DNA of 64,000 nucleotides from Streptomyces sp. P9-A4 (GTDB taxonomy: Bacteria > Actinomycetota > Actinomycetes > Streptomycetales > Streptomycetaceae): NCBI RefSeq assembly GCF_036634195.1, contig NZ_JAZIFY010000001.1, forward strand, positions 3,296,501 through 3,360,500. The letters run 5' to 3'. The position numbers were made by a program, and so were the translations under genes. This document shows positions 50,571 to 59,926 of the stretch, piece by piece (within the stretch, counting starts at the first letter, position 1; the number at the start of each line of letters is the position of its first letter). The notes under the pieces were generated by a model that had not been told where the DNA came from, did no database searches, and was given only the letters and a program-made list of their open reading frames with translations.

Positions 50571-50744
50571 TCAGGCCTCCGTACGGGAGCGGGTGACCCA
50601 CAGGCCGATCGCCGAGCCGAGTACCGCCGCGCCCGTGCAGGCGCTCGCGACGATCTCGGTGGCGCCGGTCCAGCCGGCGAAGGTGTTGACGTAGGCGTTG
50701 GCGAGGACGCTCACCACGAGCATCAGCCAGAGCACGAACCGCAT
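50571..50744 (-). CDS. small two-helix membrane protein
   Basis: A 57-residue protein with hydrophobic helices at about 3-19 (FVLWLMLVVSVLANAY) and 30-48 (VASACTGAAVLGSAIGLWV). ATG 50744 is preferred because GGAG lies 7 nt upstream; the frame is open to 50885 but that part is GC-derived. No family recognised. It is divergent from the sensor kinase gene. Confidence 0.62.
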   Translation of the reverse strand: MRFVLWLMLVVSVLANAYVNTFAGWTGATEIVASACTGAAVLGSAIGLWVTRSRTEA

Positions 50745-50896
50745 GGAAATCTCCAGAGAGGAAGGGGAGGGATGGGGAGGAGGTACGGGTTCGATCCTCG
50801 TCCCGGCGCCCGCCGCGCACAGCGGTGCCCGCCCCCGGACCCATGGTGGAGCCTGCTCCACCGCACCCCCCGGCTCCGGCCGCATAGCCTGTCGTC

Positions 50897-52225
50897 ATGC
50901 GTGACGCCATCAAGGAAGCGGGCCGGGCCTCGCTCCACCTCCTGTACGGGGCCGCCATCGCGCTCCTCTGTTACCTGATGATCGGCGTCGCCCTCTTCAC
51001 GGCCCTCCTCACCGTCACGGTGATCGGCGCCGGAGTGCTTCCCGAGAGCGTGCTGCTGCTGCGCCGGATGGCCGGCTGGGAGCGGCGCCGTACCGCCGTG
51101 TGGACCGGAGCCCCCGTACCGGAGGCGTATCTTCCGCTGGAAGGGCCCCTCCCCGCGCGCGTGCGCACCGCCGTCACCGACCCCGGCACGGCGCGGGACC
51201 TGGTCTGGGCCGCCGCGCAGCTCTTCTACGGCCTGGTGCTCTGGTACGCCTCGCTCATCCTGTGGGTGCCCGCGCTCCTTGTCGACGGCGTGGTGGCCGG
51301 GCTCGCGGGACGGAGGCCCGTCGCCCTGCCGCTGATCGGCAGGCTCGCCGGCCTCGCCGCCGAGTGGTCGCGCGCGCTGCTCACCCCCGCCCCCTCGGCC
51401 GCCAGGGACGCCGTGCTCGCCGCCCGTATCGAGCAGCTGACCGCCACCCGGGCCGGCGCCGTCGCCGCGCACGGCGCCGAGCTGCGCCGGATCGAACGCG
51501 ATCTGCACGACGGCGCCCAGGCCCATCTGGTGGCGCTCTCCATGCGGATCGGCCTGGCCAAGCGCGCGTACGACTCCGATCCCGCCGCAGCGCGCCGGCT
51601 CCTCGACGACGCGCAGACGCAGGCCGAGGCGGCGCTCGCCGAGCTGCGGCACGTGGTGCGCGGGATCCACCCGCCGATCCTCACCGACCGGGGCCTCACG
51701 GGGGCGGTACGGGCCCTCGCCGCGAGCAGCGGCCTGGAGGTGGCGGTGTCCGTGGCGGGCCTGGCCCACGACGACAGCGCCCTCGGCGGCAGGGCCCTCG
51801 GCGGCAGCCCCGTAGACGACAGTCCCGTAGACGACAGCTCCCTCAGCGCGGGCCCGGCCCCCGACGCCGTGACCGGCCCCGACGACAAGCCGACCGCCGC
51901 CTCCTCCTCCCCCGGCCCCGACCGGGGCCCCCGCGCGCCCGCCGCCGTCGAGGCCGCCGCCTACTTCGCCGTCGCCGAGGCCCTCACCAACGCCGCCAAG
52001 CACAGCGGTGCCACCCGCGCCACCGTCGCGCTCTCCCGCGAACCCGCCGCTCTACGCGTGCGCGTGGCGGACGAGGGCCGGGGCGGCGCCGAAGCGGGCG
52101 AGGGCGGCGGCTCCGGGCTCACCGGCCTGCGCCGCCGGGTCGCCGCGCTCGACGGCACCGTACGACTGACCAGCCCCGTCGGGGGCCCGACCGTGATCGA
52201 AGTGGAGCTTCCGTGCGTGTGGTGA
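50897..52225 (+). CDS. two-component sensor histidine kinase
   Basis: A 442-residue membrane kinase: helices at about 15-50 and 105-140, then a HisKA_3 domain with IERDLHDGAQAHLVALSMRI (phospho-acceptor His in LHDG) and an HATPase domain (EALTNAAKHSGATRA, then GEGGGSGLTGLRRRVAALDG). A Gly/Asp/Ser-rich insertion of about 55 residues (HDDSALGG to PRGPRAPA) breaks the ATPase domain. It overlaps the response regulator gene by 13 nt, so the pair is coupled. The pair is convergent with an FtsX-type ABC transporter that it may control (inference). Confidence 0.9.
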   Translation: MRDAIKEAGRASLHLLYGAAIALLCYLMIGVALFTALLTVTVIGAGVLPESVLLLRRMAGWERRRTAVWTGAPVPEAYLPLEGPLPARVRTAVTDPGTARDLVWAAAQLFYGLVLWYASLILWVPALLVDGVVAGLAGRRPVALPLIGRLAGLAAEWSRALLTPAPSAARDAVLAARIEQLTATRAGAVAAHGAELRRIERDLHDGAQAHLVALSMRIGLAKRAYDSDPAAARRLLDDAQTQAEAALAELRHVVRGIHPPILTDRGLTGAVRALAASSGLEVAVSVAGLAHDDSALGGRALGGSPVDDSPVDDSSLSAGPAPDAVTGPDDKPTAASSSPGPDRGPRAPAAVEAAAYFAVAEALTNAAKHSGATRATVALSREPAALRVRVADEGRGGAEAGEGGGSGLTGLRRRVAALDGTVRLTSPVGGPTVIEVELPCVW

Positions 52226-52857
52226 TCGCCGAGGACAACGCCCTCCTGAGGGAGGGCCTGGTGCTGTTGCTGACCTCCTCCGGCCATGAGGTGGCCGGGG
52301 TCGCCGCGACCGGGCCCGAGGTCCTGCCGCTGCTCCTGGAGCACCGGCCCGACGTGGCCGTCCTCGACGTACGGATGCCCCCCGGCTTCCGCGACGAGGG
52401 GCTGCGGGCGGCGCTCGCGGCCCGCGAACAGCTGCCGGGACTTCCCGTGCTCGTGCTCTCCCAGTACGTGGAGGAGACGTACGCCGCCGAACTCCTGGGC
52501 GGCGGCGCGCGGGGCGTCGGCTATCTTCTCAAGGACCGGGTGGGCCGGGTGGACGAGTTCCTCGACGCCCTGGAACGGGTCGCCTCCGGGGGTACGGCCC
52601 TGGACCCCGAGGTCGTCACCGAGCTGCTGGCCCGCCGCCGCGACGACCCGCTGGACTCGCTCACCCCCCGCGAGCGCGAGGTCCTGGAGCTGATGGCACA
52701 GGGCCACGACAACGGCACGATCGCCCGCTCGATGGTGGTCACCGAGCGGGCCGTGCACAAACACATCGGCAACGTCTTCCTGAAGCTCGGCCTGCCGCCG
52801 ACCGACAGCGGCGGCCACCGCCGGGTCCTCGCCGTACTCGCCTACCTCAACGCCTGA
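52213..52857 (+). CDS. NarL/FixJ-type response regulator
   Basis: A 214-residue regulator: receiver domain with the acid pocket [13 protein letters not shown], phospho-acceptor in [12 protein letters not shown] and KD in [14 protein letters not shown], and a LuxR HTH ([39 protein letters not shown]). GTG 52213 has GGAG upstream and overlaps the kinase stop. It is likely to activate target promoters after phosphorylation by the adjacent kinase. Convergent with the ABC permease gene; 25 nt separate the two stops. Confidence 0.92.
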   Translation: MRVVIAEDNALLREGLVLLLTSSGHEVAGVAATGPEVLPLLLEHRPDVAVLDVRMPPGFRDEGLRAALAAREQLPGLPVLVLSQYVEETYAAELLGGGARGVGYLLKDRVGRVDEFLDALERVASGGTALDPEVVTELLARRRDDPLDSLTPREREVLELMAQGHDNGTIARSMVVTERAVHKHIGNVFLKLGLPPTDSGGHRRVLAVLAYLNA

Positions 52858-52882
52858 GCGGGACTCGACCTCCCGGTGGCGT

Positions 52883-55363
52883 TCAGCGCCTGGCCGAGGC
52901 CGGCAGGAACACTCCCGCCGTCACCGTCACCACCACCGCGCCGGCGATCACCGCGGCGTACGCGGGCGGCAGATACGGCAGCCCGCCCGTGAAGGACCAG
53001 GCGAAGGCCGTCAGCGGCAGCGCGGCCACCACGGCGCCGATGAGCAGTCCGGTGGCGGTCAGGAACCCCGCCTCCAGGCAGAGCATCCGGCGCAGTTGAC
53101 CCGCCGTGGCGCCCACCTGGTCAAGCAGCCGGAGCTCGTCGCGCCGTCCGGCGCCGATCAGGGTGAGGGTGCTGAGCACGGAGAGCAGGGTGAGCCCGCC
53201 GATCGCGGCGACGACGGCCGCCGAGACGAGCCCGTTCAACTCGGCGCCCGGCGGGGTCACCTGCTCAGGTGCGACGGGTGCGACGGGCGCGACGGGCGCG
53301 AGGGACCTGACGGACCCGGCCGCCCCCTCCGTGGCCACCAGCACGCGCGCGGGGTGCGGATCGCTCATGTGCGGGGCCAGTTCCGCCGCGGGCAGCAGGA
53401 ACTCCCCGAGGGCGAGCGAGCGTTCGTACACCGCGACCACCCGCAGCGTCCTCGGGGTCCCGTCGCCGAGCCGCAGCCCGACCGTCGAACCGGGCCGTAC
53501 GTCCAGCGAGTCGGCCATGTCCGCGCCGACCGCCACCGTGCCCGTACGGGCGAGCCCCGCCAGGTCACCGGCGACCACGCCCGGGTCGAGCGTGCCCGCG
53601 AGACCGGCCGCGTCGACGCCGAGCACCGGAAGCCGCTCCAGGCGCGGCGTACCCGCCTCCGTCCTGGCCAGGACCACCGTCGACCGCAGCACGTCCGTCG
53701 CCGCGACGACCCCGGGCAGCTTCCGCACCCGCTCCGCCGTCGTACCGGACACCGCGAGGTCCGCGGTCGTCGCGGCGCGCGCCTGCGCGTCGGCGGCCCG
53801 CTCCGCCGTCGTACCCGCCGCGAGCTGCACCAGCGCGAAGGCGGTGACGAGGACGACCGGGACGAGCGCGGCCCCGAGGCGGCGCGAGTGCGCGCTCGCC
53901 CCGGCGGCCGTGAGCCGCCCCGGCGCGCCGCCGAACCGCCGGAACGGCCGGTCCAGGACCGTCATCGCGGCCCGCGCGATCCACGGCCCGAGCAGCGCGC
54001 ACCCGGCGACCAGCGTCACCGTGGCCGCCCCGGCAGCGGCGGCGGCCGCCCCACCGCTCTGGGCCGTCGCCGTACCGGCCGAGGCCACGCCCGCCAGAAG
54101 CAGCACGATCCCGCTGACGCGCCGGACGGCGCCCTTCCCGGGCCGGCCCGGGAAGGGCGTGGCGAGGAGGACGACGAGCCGGGCGATGCCCACCACGACG
54201 GCGGCGACGACGAGGACGCCGGCGAACAGCCAGGGCGGGGCGGCGAGTTCGAGGCCGTCAGGGACCACTCCGGTACGGCTCCGCAGCGCCGACCACAGCC
54301 CCAGGAACACCGGTACGGCCACCAGCGCGCCGAGCAGCGCCGCGGCGCCGGCCACCCGGGTCACCTCGCGCCCCGCCGCCGCACGTATCTGCCGGGGGGT
54401 CGCACCGACCGAGAGCAGCAGCTCGCGCTCGCCCGCGCGCTGCTGGAGTGCCTGGGCGACCAGCGAGGCGAGGACGAGGACGGCGACGAGGACGACGGTC
54501 CCGGAGACGGCGGCGAGCAGCTGGAGCAGTTCGGCGCGCGCGGGCGCCGCGGCGAGGTGCTCGGCACTGCCCCTGCCGTCACCGGTGAACGCCCTGAGCG
54601 GCTGCCCGGAGGCGGTGTCCCTGAGCCCGGCCCGGTCCAGGGCGGCCCGCACGCGCGCGTGGAGGGTGTCCACGGGCACGCCCGGCTCGGCGAGGACGCC
54701 GATCGCGTCGACGGAGTCGCGGGGACCGGCGGCCAGGGGACCGGCGGCACCAGGACGCCCGGCAAGCCGCCGGGCCTCCCCCGCCGTGACGTACAGCGCG
54801 TCGGGGCCGTCGGCGACCCCGACGACCTCGCGCCCGGCGACGGTGTCCCCGACGCGGACACCGGTCCCCGCACCCGTCACGACCTCCCCGGCCCCGCGCG
54901 GCTCCCGACCGTCGAGCAGCCGGTACGGGGCGAGTCGCGCCGCGTCCCAGGACCGCCCGGTGTAGGTCCGGGTCTCCCCGGCCGCACCCGCCGCCCGCTC
55001 CCGTACGACGAAGGTGTGGTCCGGCACCGCGGCCCGTACCCCCGGCACCGCCCGCAGGACGGCGACGGCCGCGCCCGGGACCCGTACCCGCTCGGTCAGA
55101 CCGGCCGTCTCCGTGGTCGGCTCGCTCCCCCAGGGCTTGGTCGTCCAGCGCACCTCCTGGTCACCGGCGACGACGACGGACGCGGCGGCGTACCGCTCCA
55201 CGCGCGCGTGGCCGAGGCCGGTCGCGCCGAGGGCGAGGGCGAGGGCGCCGAGCAGCGCGGAGGTGACGGCGACGGCGGCGAACACCGCCGCCCACGCCTT
55301 CCGGTGCGCCCGCAGGGAACGGGCGGAGAGCAGCCGCACGGCGGGGTTCCCGAACGCCTTCAC
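52883..55363 (-). CDS. FtsX-like ABC transporter permease
   Basis: An 826-residue permease with one N-terminal helix (about 18-45), a large extracytoplasmic region to about 250, three FtsX helices with [20 protein letters not shown], a middle helix pair, a second outer region and a final FtsX domain with [23 protein letters not shown] 55363 overlaps the ATPase stop by 4 nt. It is about 110 residues longer than the permease at 23189, mostly in the first outer domain. These transporters are commonly linked to two-component systems that sense antibiotics or envelope stress. Confidence 0.9.
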   Translation of the reverse strand: MKAFGNPAVRLLSARSLRAHRKAWAAVFAAVAVTSALLGALALALGATGLGHARVERYAAASVVVAGDQEVRWTTKPWGSEPTTETAGLTERVRVPGAAVAVLRAVPGVRAAVPDHTFVVRERAAGAAGETRTYTGRSWDAARLAPYRLLDGREPRGAGEVVTGAGTGVRVGDTVAGREVVGVADGPDALYVTAGEARRLAGRPGAAGPLAAGPRDSVDAIGVLAEPGVPVDTLHARVRAALDRAGLRDTASGQPLRAFTGDGRGSAEHLAAAPARAELLQLLAAVSGTVVLVAVLVLASLVAQALQQRAGERELLLSVGATPRQIRAAAGREVTRVAGAAALLGALVAVPVFLGLWSALRSRTGVVPDGLELAAPPWLFAGVLVVAAVVVGIARLVVLLATPFPGRPGKGAVRRVSGIVLLLAGVASAGTATAQSGGAAAAAAGAATVTLVAGCALLGPWIARAAMTVLDRPFRRFGGAPGRLTAAGASAHSRRLGAALVPVVLVTAFALVQLAAGTTAERAADAQARAATTADLAVSGTTAERVRKLPGVVAATDVLRSTVVLARTEAGTPRLERLPVLGVDAAGLAGTLDPGVVAGDLAGLARTGTVAVGADMADSLDVRPGSTVGLRLGDGTPRTLRVVAVYERSLALGEFLLPAAELAPHMSDPHPARVLVATEGAAGSVRSLAPVAPVAPVAPEQVTPPGAELNGLVSAAVVAAIGGLTLLSVLSTLTLIGAGRRDELRLLDQVGATAGQLRRMLCLEAGFLTATGLLIGAVVAALPLTAFAWSFTGGLPYLPPAYAAVIAGAVVVTVTAGVFLPASARR

Positions 55364-56232
55364 CGGGTCACCGACCCGGAAATCCGTCCGGCGCCGCCCG
55401 TACGAAGCCCACCGGCGTCCGAGCCCCGGCGCCCCGCCTCCGCGTGGGCGCCCAGCATGTCCCGTACCCCCGGCTCGTCCGGCCGGTCGAGCCGGGCGAC
55501 GAGCCGGCCCCGGTCGAGGAACACCGCCTCGTCCGTCCAGGCCGCCGCGACCGGGTCGTGGGTGACGAGGACGACCGTGGTGCCGCGCTCGTCGACCGCG
55601 CGCCGCAGCAGGGCGAGCACCCCGGCCGCCGTGACCGGGTCGAGCGCGGCGGTCGGCTCGTCGGCGAAGACGACCTCGGGCTCGTTGACCAGGGCGCGGG
55701 CGATGGCCACCCGCTGGCGCTGGCCGCCGGACAGGTTCTCCGGGGTGTCCTCGGCCCGGTCGGCGAGCCCGACGGCGTCGAGCCCGGCCAGGGCGCGGGC
55801 GTCGAGCGTCCGGCCCTCGCGGGCCCCGGCGAGGAGCAGGGGCAGGGTGACGTTCTCCCGCACGTTCAGGGCGGAGACGAGGTTCAGGGACTGGAAGACG
55901 AAGCCGACGCGGTCCCGTCGGAGGCGGGTGAGCGCGGTCTTCCGGAGGGTGGCGAGGTCGGTGCCGCCGATCCGTACCGTGCCGGTCGTCGGCCGTTCGA
56001 GTCCGGCGGCGCACCGCAGCAGAGTGGACTTGCCGGAACCCGACCGTCCCATCACCGCCAGGAACCGGCCGCGCGGGACGACGAGGTCCACGCCGTCGAG
56101 CGCGGGCGCCCCGCCCCCGTACGTCCGGCTCACCCCGTCGAGGGCGAGGGCGGCATCGAGGGCGCGGGATGCACCACTGCCGGTACGGGCACCGATACCG
56201 GTACCGCTCTCCGTCACTACAGTCGTCGTCAT
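55360..56232 (-). CDS. ABC transporter ATP-binding protein (MacB/LolD type)
   Basis: A 290-residue subunit: Walker [11 protein letters not shown]-loop [12 protein letters not shown], signature NLSGGQRQR, Walker [14 protein letters not shown] and H-loop VTHDPVA. The predicted -10 box TAGCGT on the minus strand lies 8 nt before the ATG, so the transcript may have almost no leader. It forms an operon with the permease, adjacent to the two-component system. Confidence 0.92.
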   Translation of the reverse strand: MTTTVVTESGTGIGARTGSGASRALDAALALDGVSRTYGGGAPALDGVDLVVPRGRFLAVMGRSGSGKSTLLRCAAGLERPTTGTVRIGGTDLATLRKTALTRLRRDRVGFVFQSLNLVSALNVRENVTLPLLLAGAREGRTLDARALAGLDAVGLADRAEDTPENLSGGQRQRVAIARALVNEPEVVFADEPTAALDPVTAAGVLALLRRAVDERGTTVVLVTHDPVAAAWTDEAVFLDRGRLVARLDRPDEPGVRDMLGAHAEAGRRGSDAGGLRTGGAGRISGSVTR

Positions 56233-56327
56233 ACCGACAACGCTAGAAAAGTGCAGGTCACAGCGGTATGGAGCTGGCTTCCGGCTTGGGGGTGGAGCTG
56301 GCTACACCCCCAAGCCGGGGATGGGGG

Positions 56328-59300
56328 TCAGCGGCGGCGCCGGCGGCCCTCGTCCCCGTCCTCGTGCGGGCCGAACAGCTCGTCCGCGAGCGACGGAAGA
56401 TCGTCGAGCGGAGTCTCCTCGGCCCAGTCGGAGCGGCGCCGCGGCATGCCGTTCTCGTCGAGCTGGGGCAGCTCGCGGGTCCGTTCGTTCGCCCCGTGCG
56501 GCTCCGAACGCGCGTCCCTGAAGATGCCCGGCGGCACCCGGTCGGTGGGGTCGGACGCCGCCGTGTCCCGTACGAGGGGCAGGACGGCGGTCGACTCCGT
56601 GTCCCGTACGGGAGGCAGCACGGTCGTCTCATCGGCGGCGCGCGGCGCGCGGTCCCGGATCTGCGGCAGGACGGCGGTCTCGGCCTCCGGCTTCGGGAGC
56701 CTCACGATCGGGGTGGCGACGGTGACCTCTTCGGGCGAGACGGTCGGCTCGTCCGACGGCGCGGCCACGGCCTCCCGCCGGACGGCCGTACGCGGATCGG
56801 CAGCGGCACGCGGATCGCGCCCTGCGCCCGGCTTCGTCCGCGCGCCCGGCTTCACGACCGGCGTCGGCTCGGTGACGTCCTCCGGCCTCACGACCGGGGT
56901 CTCCACCGTGACCTCGTTCGCCGACACCTCGGCGGCGCGGGCGGCCTTCTCGGCCTCCGCCGCGGCCTTCTCCGCCTCTGCCGCCTTCTTCGCAGCCGCC
57001 TTCTTCTCGGCCGCCGCCCGCTCTCGGTCCGCCTTCGCCGCCTCGGCGCGGCGCGCCGCCGCCAGCTCCGCGGCAGCCTTCTCCGCCGCCGCCCGCTCGG
57101 TAGCGGCCTTCGCCGCGGCCTCGGCCGCGATCTTCTCCGCGGCGGCCTTCGCCGCGGCCTCCTCCGCCGCCTTCACGGCAGCGGCGGCCTCGGCCATCCG
57201 GCGAGCCTCCTCGGCGCGCAGCAGCGCCTCCTCGGCCTTGCGCTGCTTCTCCAGGCGGCGTTCCTCCGCCTCGGCCCGCAGCCGGGCCTCTTCCTCGGCC
57301 GCCTTGCGGAGGCGCTCCTGCTCCTCCCGGCGGGCCTTCTCCTCGGCCGCGAGGCGCCTGCGCTCCTCCTCGGCGGCGGCCTCGGCGGCGATCCGGGCCT
57401 CCTCGGCCTTCCGGCGGGCCTCCTCCGCCTGCCGTTCGGCCTCCAGGCGTCGCGCCTCTTCCTCCTCGCGCCGCTTGCGCTCCTCCTCCTCGGCGCGGAG
57501 CTTGGCGAGCTGCTCCTGCCGCTCGCGCTCCAGGCGCTCTTCCTCGGCCTTGCGGGCGGCTTCCTCCTCGCGCCGCTTGCGCTCGTCCTCCTCGGCCTTG
57601 CGGCGGGCCTCCTCGACGGCCTTCACCTCGGCCTCGGAGAGCGGCAGCATCCGGTCGAGCCGGTGGCGTACGACGGTGGTGACGGCCTCGGGCTCCTGCC
57701 CGGCGTCGACGACGAGGTAGCGGCTGGGGTCGGCGGCGGCGAGCGCGAGGAAACCGGCCCGTACGCGCGCGTGGAACTCGGGCGGCTCGGACTCCAGCCG
57801 GTCGGGCGCCTCGGTGAACCGTTCCCTCGCGGTCTCCGGGGAGACGTCGAGGACGACGGTCAGGTGCGGGACGAGACCGTCGGTCGCCCAGCGCGAGATA
57901 CGGGCGATCTCGGTCGGGGAGAGGTCGCGGCCCGCGCCCTGGTAGGCGACGGACGAGTCGATGTACCGGTCGGAGAGGACGATCGCGCCCCGCTCCAGGG
58001 CCGGCCGGACCAGGGAGTCGACGTGCTCGGCGCGGTCGGCCGCGTACAGCAGGGCCTCGGCGCGGTTGGAGAGCCCCGCCGACGACACGTCGAGGAGGAT
58101 CGAGCGCAGGCGCTTGCCGATGGGGGTGGCGCCGGGTTCGCGGGTGACGACGACCTCGTGGCCCTTGGCGCGGATCCAGTCGGCGAGCGCCTGCACCTGG
58201 GTGGACTTCCCGGCGCCGTCGCCGCCCTCGAGGGCGATGAAGAAGCCGGTCGGGGAGGGCGCCTGCACCGGGTCGGAGCCGCGCAGCGCGTCGCGCAGGT
58301 CGCGGCGGAGCGGGACGCCCGCCCGGTCGTCGGTCTTCGCGAGGACGAGCGCGGCGACGGGCAGCAGCAGGGCGCCGATCAGGGCGAGCGTGAAGGCGGC
58401 GCCGCCGTGCGCGAGGACGAAGTCGCCGGAGGCGAGACGGTGCGGCCCGATGGCGGCGGCGAGCAGCGGCGCGGCGAGCGCGCCGACGGCCATGCCGACG
58501 CGGGCGGTGGCCTGGAGGTGCTCGGTGGTCCGGGCCCGGCGGGGCTCCTCGGTCTCCTGGTCGACGAGGGTGTGGCCGGTGTTCGCGGCGACCCCGGCGG
58601 CGTAACCGGCGACGACGGCGAGGAACAGAACGGTCGCCGTGTCCGGCACCAGGCCCATCGCGATCAGCGCGACGCCGGTGACGGCGGTGACGAGGGCGAG
58701 CAGGCGGCGCCGGGACAGCACGGGCAGCACGGAGCCGGCGGTGCGGATGCCGACGGCGACGGCGCCGCTGAGCGCGAGGATCAGGAGGGCGTACGTGACG
58801 GGCCCGCCGCCCAGGTCGTAGGCGTGGAGCACGGCGACGGACGCGGCGGCGGCGATGGCCCCGGCGACGGTCGCGCAGGTCAGGACGAGGATCTGGACGA
58901 CACCCGTACGGCCCTTCTCGCCGGCCGGGCGGCGCAGGCCCTCCAGCGGCGAACGCGGCCGGGGCGTCTCCCCGCCGGGCAGCGCCATCACGTACACCAC
59001 GGAGACGGAGGCGGCGAACAGGCCGGCGGCGACGTACGAGCCGAGGGCGGCCTGGTGCAGCGAGAACCAGTCGAGTCCGATGCCGAGCAGATCACCGACG
59101 AGGGTGGCGACGAGCAGTACGGCGGCGGCGGCCGGGACGGCGAGGAAGCCGGTGCGCTGGGAGAGCCGGCGCAGCGCGCCGAGGTGGTCGGGCAGCGGCC
59201 GCACGGCCCCGCCCTCGATCGGCGGGGCGGGCAGCAGCGCGGGGGCGGCGCCCTCGCGGCTGATCGTCCACAGCCGCTCGGCCGCGCCGGTGACGAAGAC

Positions 59301-59753
59301 GGTGCCGAGGACGAACCAGAGGGCACTGCCCGGGGTCCAGTCGATCCACAGCGGGGCGATGACGAGCAGCGCGATCCGGACGGCGTCGGCGCCGATCATG
59401 GTCCAGCGCCGGTCGAGGAAGCCGCCGGGGCCGGTGAGCGCGGTCAGCGGCCCGAGGAGCACGGCCCCGAAGAGGACCGAGGACAGCAGCCGGGCGCCGA
59501 CGACGGCGGCCACGGCGAACGCGGCTCCCCGGTCGCCGCCGCCGAGCGCGCCCTCGGAGACCGCGGCCTGGTAGCCGAGGATGACGAGCACGAGGAGGGC
59601 GAGGGCGTCACCGACGCTGCCGACCAGGTGGGCGCTCCACAGCCGGCGCAGTGGCTGATGGCGCAAGAGGGCCCGTACGGCACGCTCCCGGGAATCCGCG
59701 ACGAGTGCGGCGTCGGAATCGCCGCGGCGGTCTTGCTGCTCTGCTCGCGTCAT
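56328..59753 (-). CDS. tmk: dTMP kinase with N-terminal transporter-like domain and C-terminal coiled coil
   Basis: A 1141-residue fusion. Residues about 30-485 hold around twelve hydrophobic segments like an MFS-type protein; 502-703 are a full dTMP kinase (P-loop [43 protein letters not shown]); 704-935 are Glu/Ala/Arg/Lys-rich and should form a long coiled coil; the rest is acidic and disordered with repeated [16 protein letters not shown] stretches. The same layout is known for tmk in Streptomyces, so it is not an assembly artefact. It makes dTDP for DNA synthesis; the membrane part is of unknown role and may place the kinase at the membrane. Confidence 0.92.
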   Translation of the reverse strand: MTRAEQQDRRGDSDAALVADSRERAVRALLRHQPLRRLWSAHLVGSVGDALALLVLVILGYQAAVSEGALGGGDRGAAFAVAAVVGARLLSSVLFGAVLLGPLTALTGPGGFLDRRWTMIGADAVRIALLVIAPLWIDWTPGSALWFVLGTVFVTGAAERLWTISREGAAPALLPAPPIEGGAVRPLPDHLGALRRLSQRTGFLAVPAAAAVLLVATLVGDLLGIGLDWFSLHQAALGSYVAAGLFAASVSVVYVMALPGGETPRPRSPLEGLRRPAGEKGRTGVVQILVLTCATVAGAIAAAASVAVLHAYDLGGGPVTYALLILALSGAVAVGIRTAGSVLPVLSRRRLLALVTAVTGVALIAMGLVPDTATVLFLAVVAGYAAGVAANTGHTLVDQETEEPRRARTTEHLQATARVGMAVGALAAPLLAAAIGPHRLASGDFVLAHGGAAFTLALIGALLLPVAALVLAKTDDRAGVPLRRDLRDALRGSDPVQAPSPTGFFIALEGGDGAGKSTQVQALADWIRAKGHEVVVTREPGATPIGKRLRSILLDVSSAGLSNRAEALLYAADRAEHVDSLVRPALERGAIVLSDRYIDSSVAYQGAGRDLSPTEIARISRWATDGLVPHLTVVLDVSPETARERFTEAPDRLESEPPEFHARVRAGFLALAAADPSRYLVVDAGQEPEAVTTVVRHRLDRMLPLSEAEVKAVEEARRKAEEDERKRREEEAARKAEEERLERERQEQLAKLRAEEEERKRREEEEARRLEAERQAEEARRKAEEARIAAEAAAEEERRRLAAEEKARREEQERLRKAAEEEARLRAEAEERRLEKQRKAEEALLRAEEARRMAEAAAAVKAAEEAAAKAAAEKIAAEAAAKAATERAAAEKAAAELAAARRAEAAKADRERAAAEKKAAAKKAAEAEKAAAEAEKAARAAEVSANEVTVETPVVRPEDVTEPTPVVKPGARTKPGAGRDPRAAADPRTAVRREAVAAPSDEPTVSPEEVTVATPIVRLPKPEAETAVLPQIRDRAPRAADETTVLPPVRDTESTAVLPLVRDTAASDPTDRVPPGIFRDARSEPHGANERTRELPQLDENGMPRRRSDWAEETPLDDLPSLADELFGPHEDGDEGRRRRR

Positions 59754-59872
59754 CCGTCCACCCTATCCGGACGCCCTTGCTCCCCGCGGCCTCCGCCCGA
59801 ACATCCGGACGAGCCTGTGACAGGACGAAGGGAGGGCGAAGGGAGGACGGAGAGGAACGGCGGGGGAACGAA

Positions 59873-59908
59873 AGGCGGGGGTGGAGGCACCCGCCTCCAC
59901 CCCCGCCT
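59873..59908 (-). terminator. terminator after topA
   Basis: AGGCGGGGGTGGAGGC (59873-59888) and its complement (59893-59908) form a 16-bp stem with a 4-nt loop, 18 nt after the topA stop and followed by T's on the minus strand. Confidence 0.85.
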
Positions 59909-59926
59909 CTCTCGTGCCCGGAAGGG

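Noticed and set aside
53096..56521. Plus-strand open frame of over 1100 codons
   Set aside because: It lies opposite the ABC permease and ATPase genes, which have clear motifs; composition is Arg/Gly/Pro-rich as in GC-derived frames.
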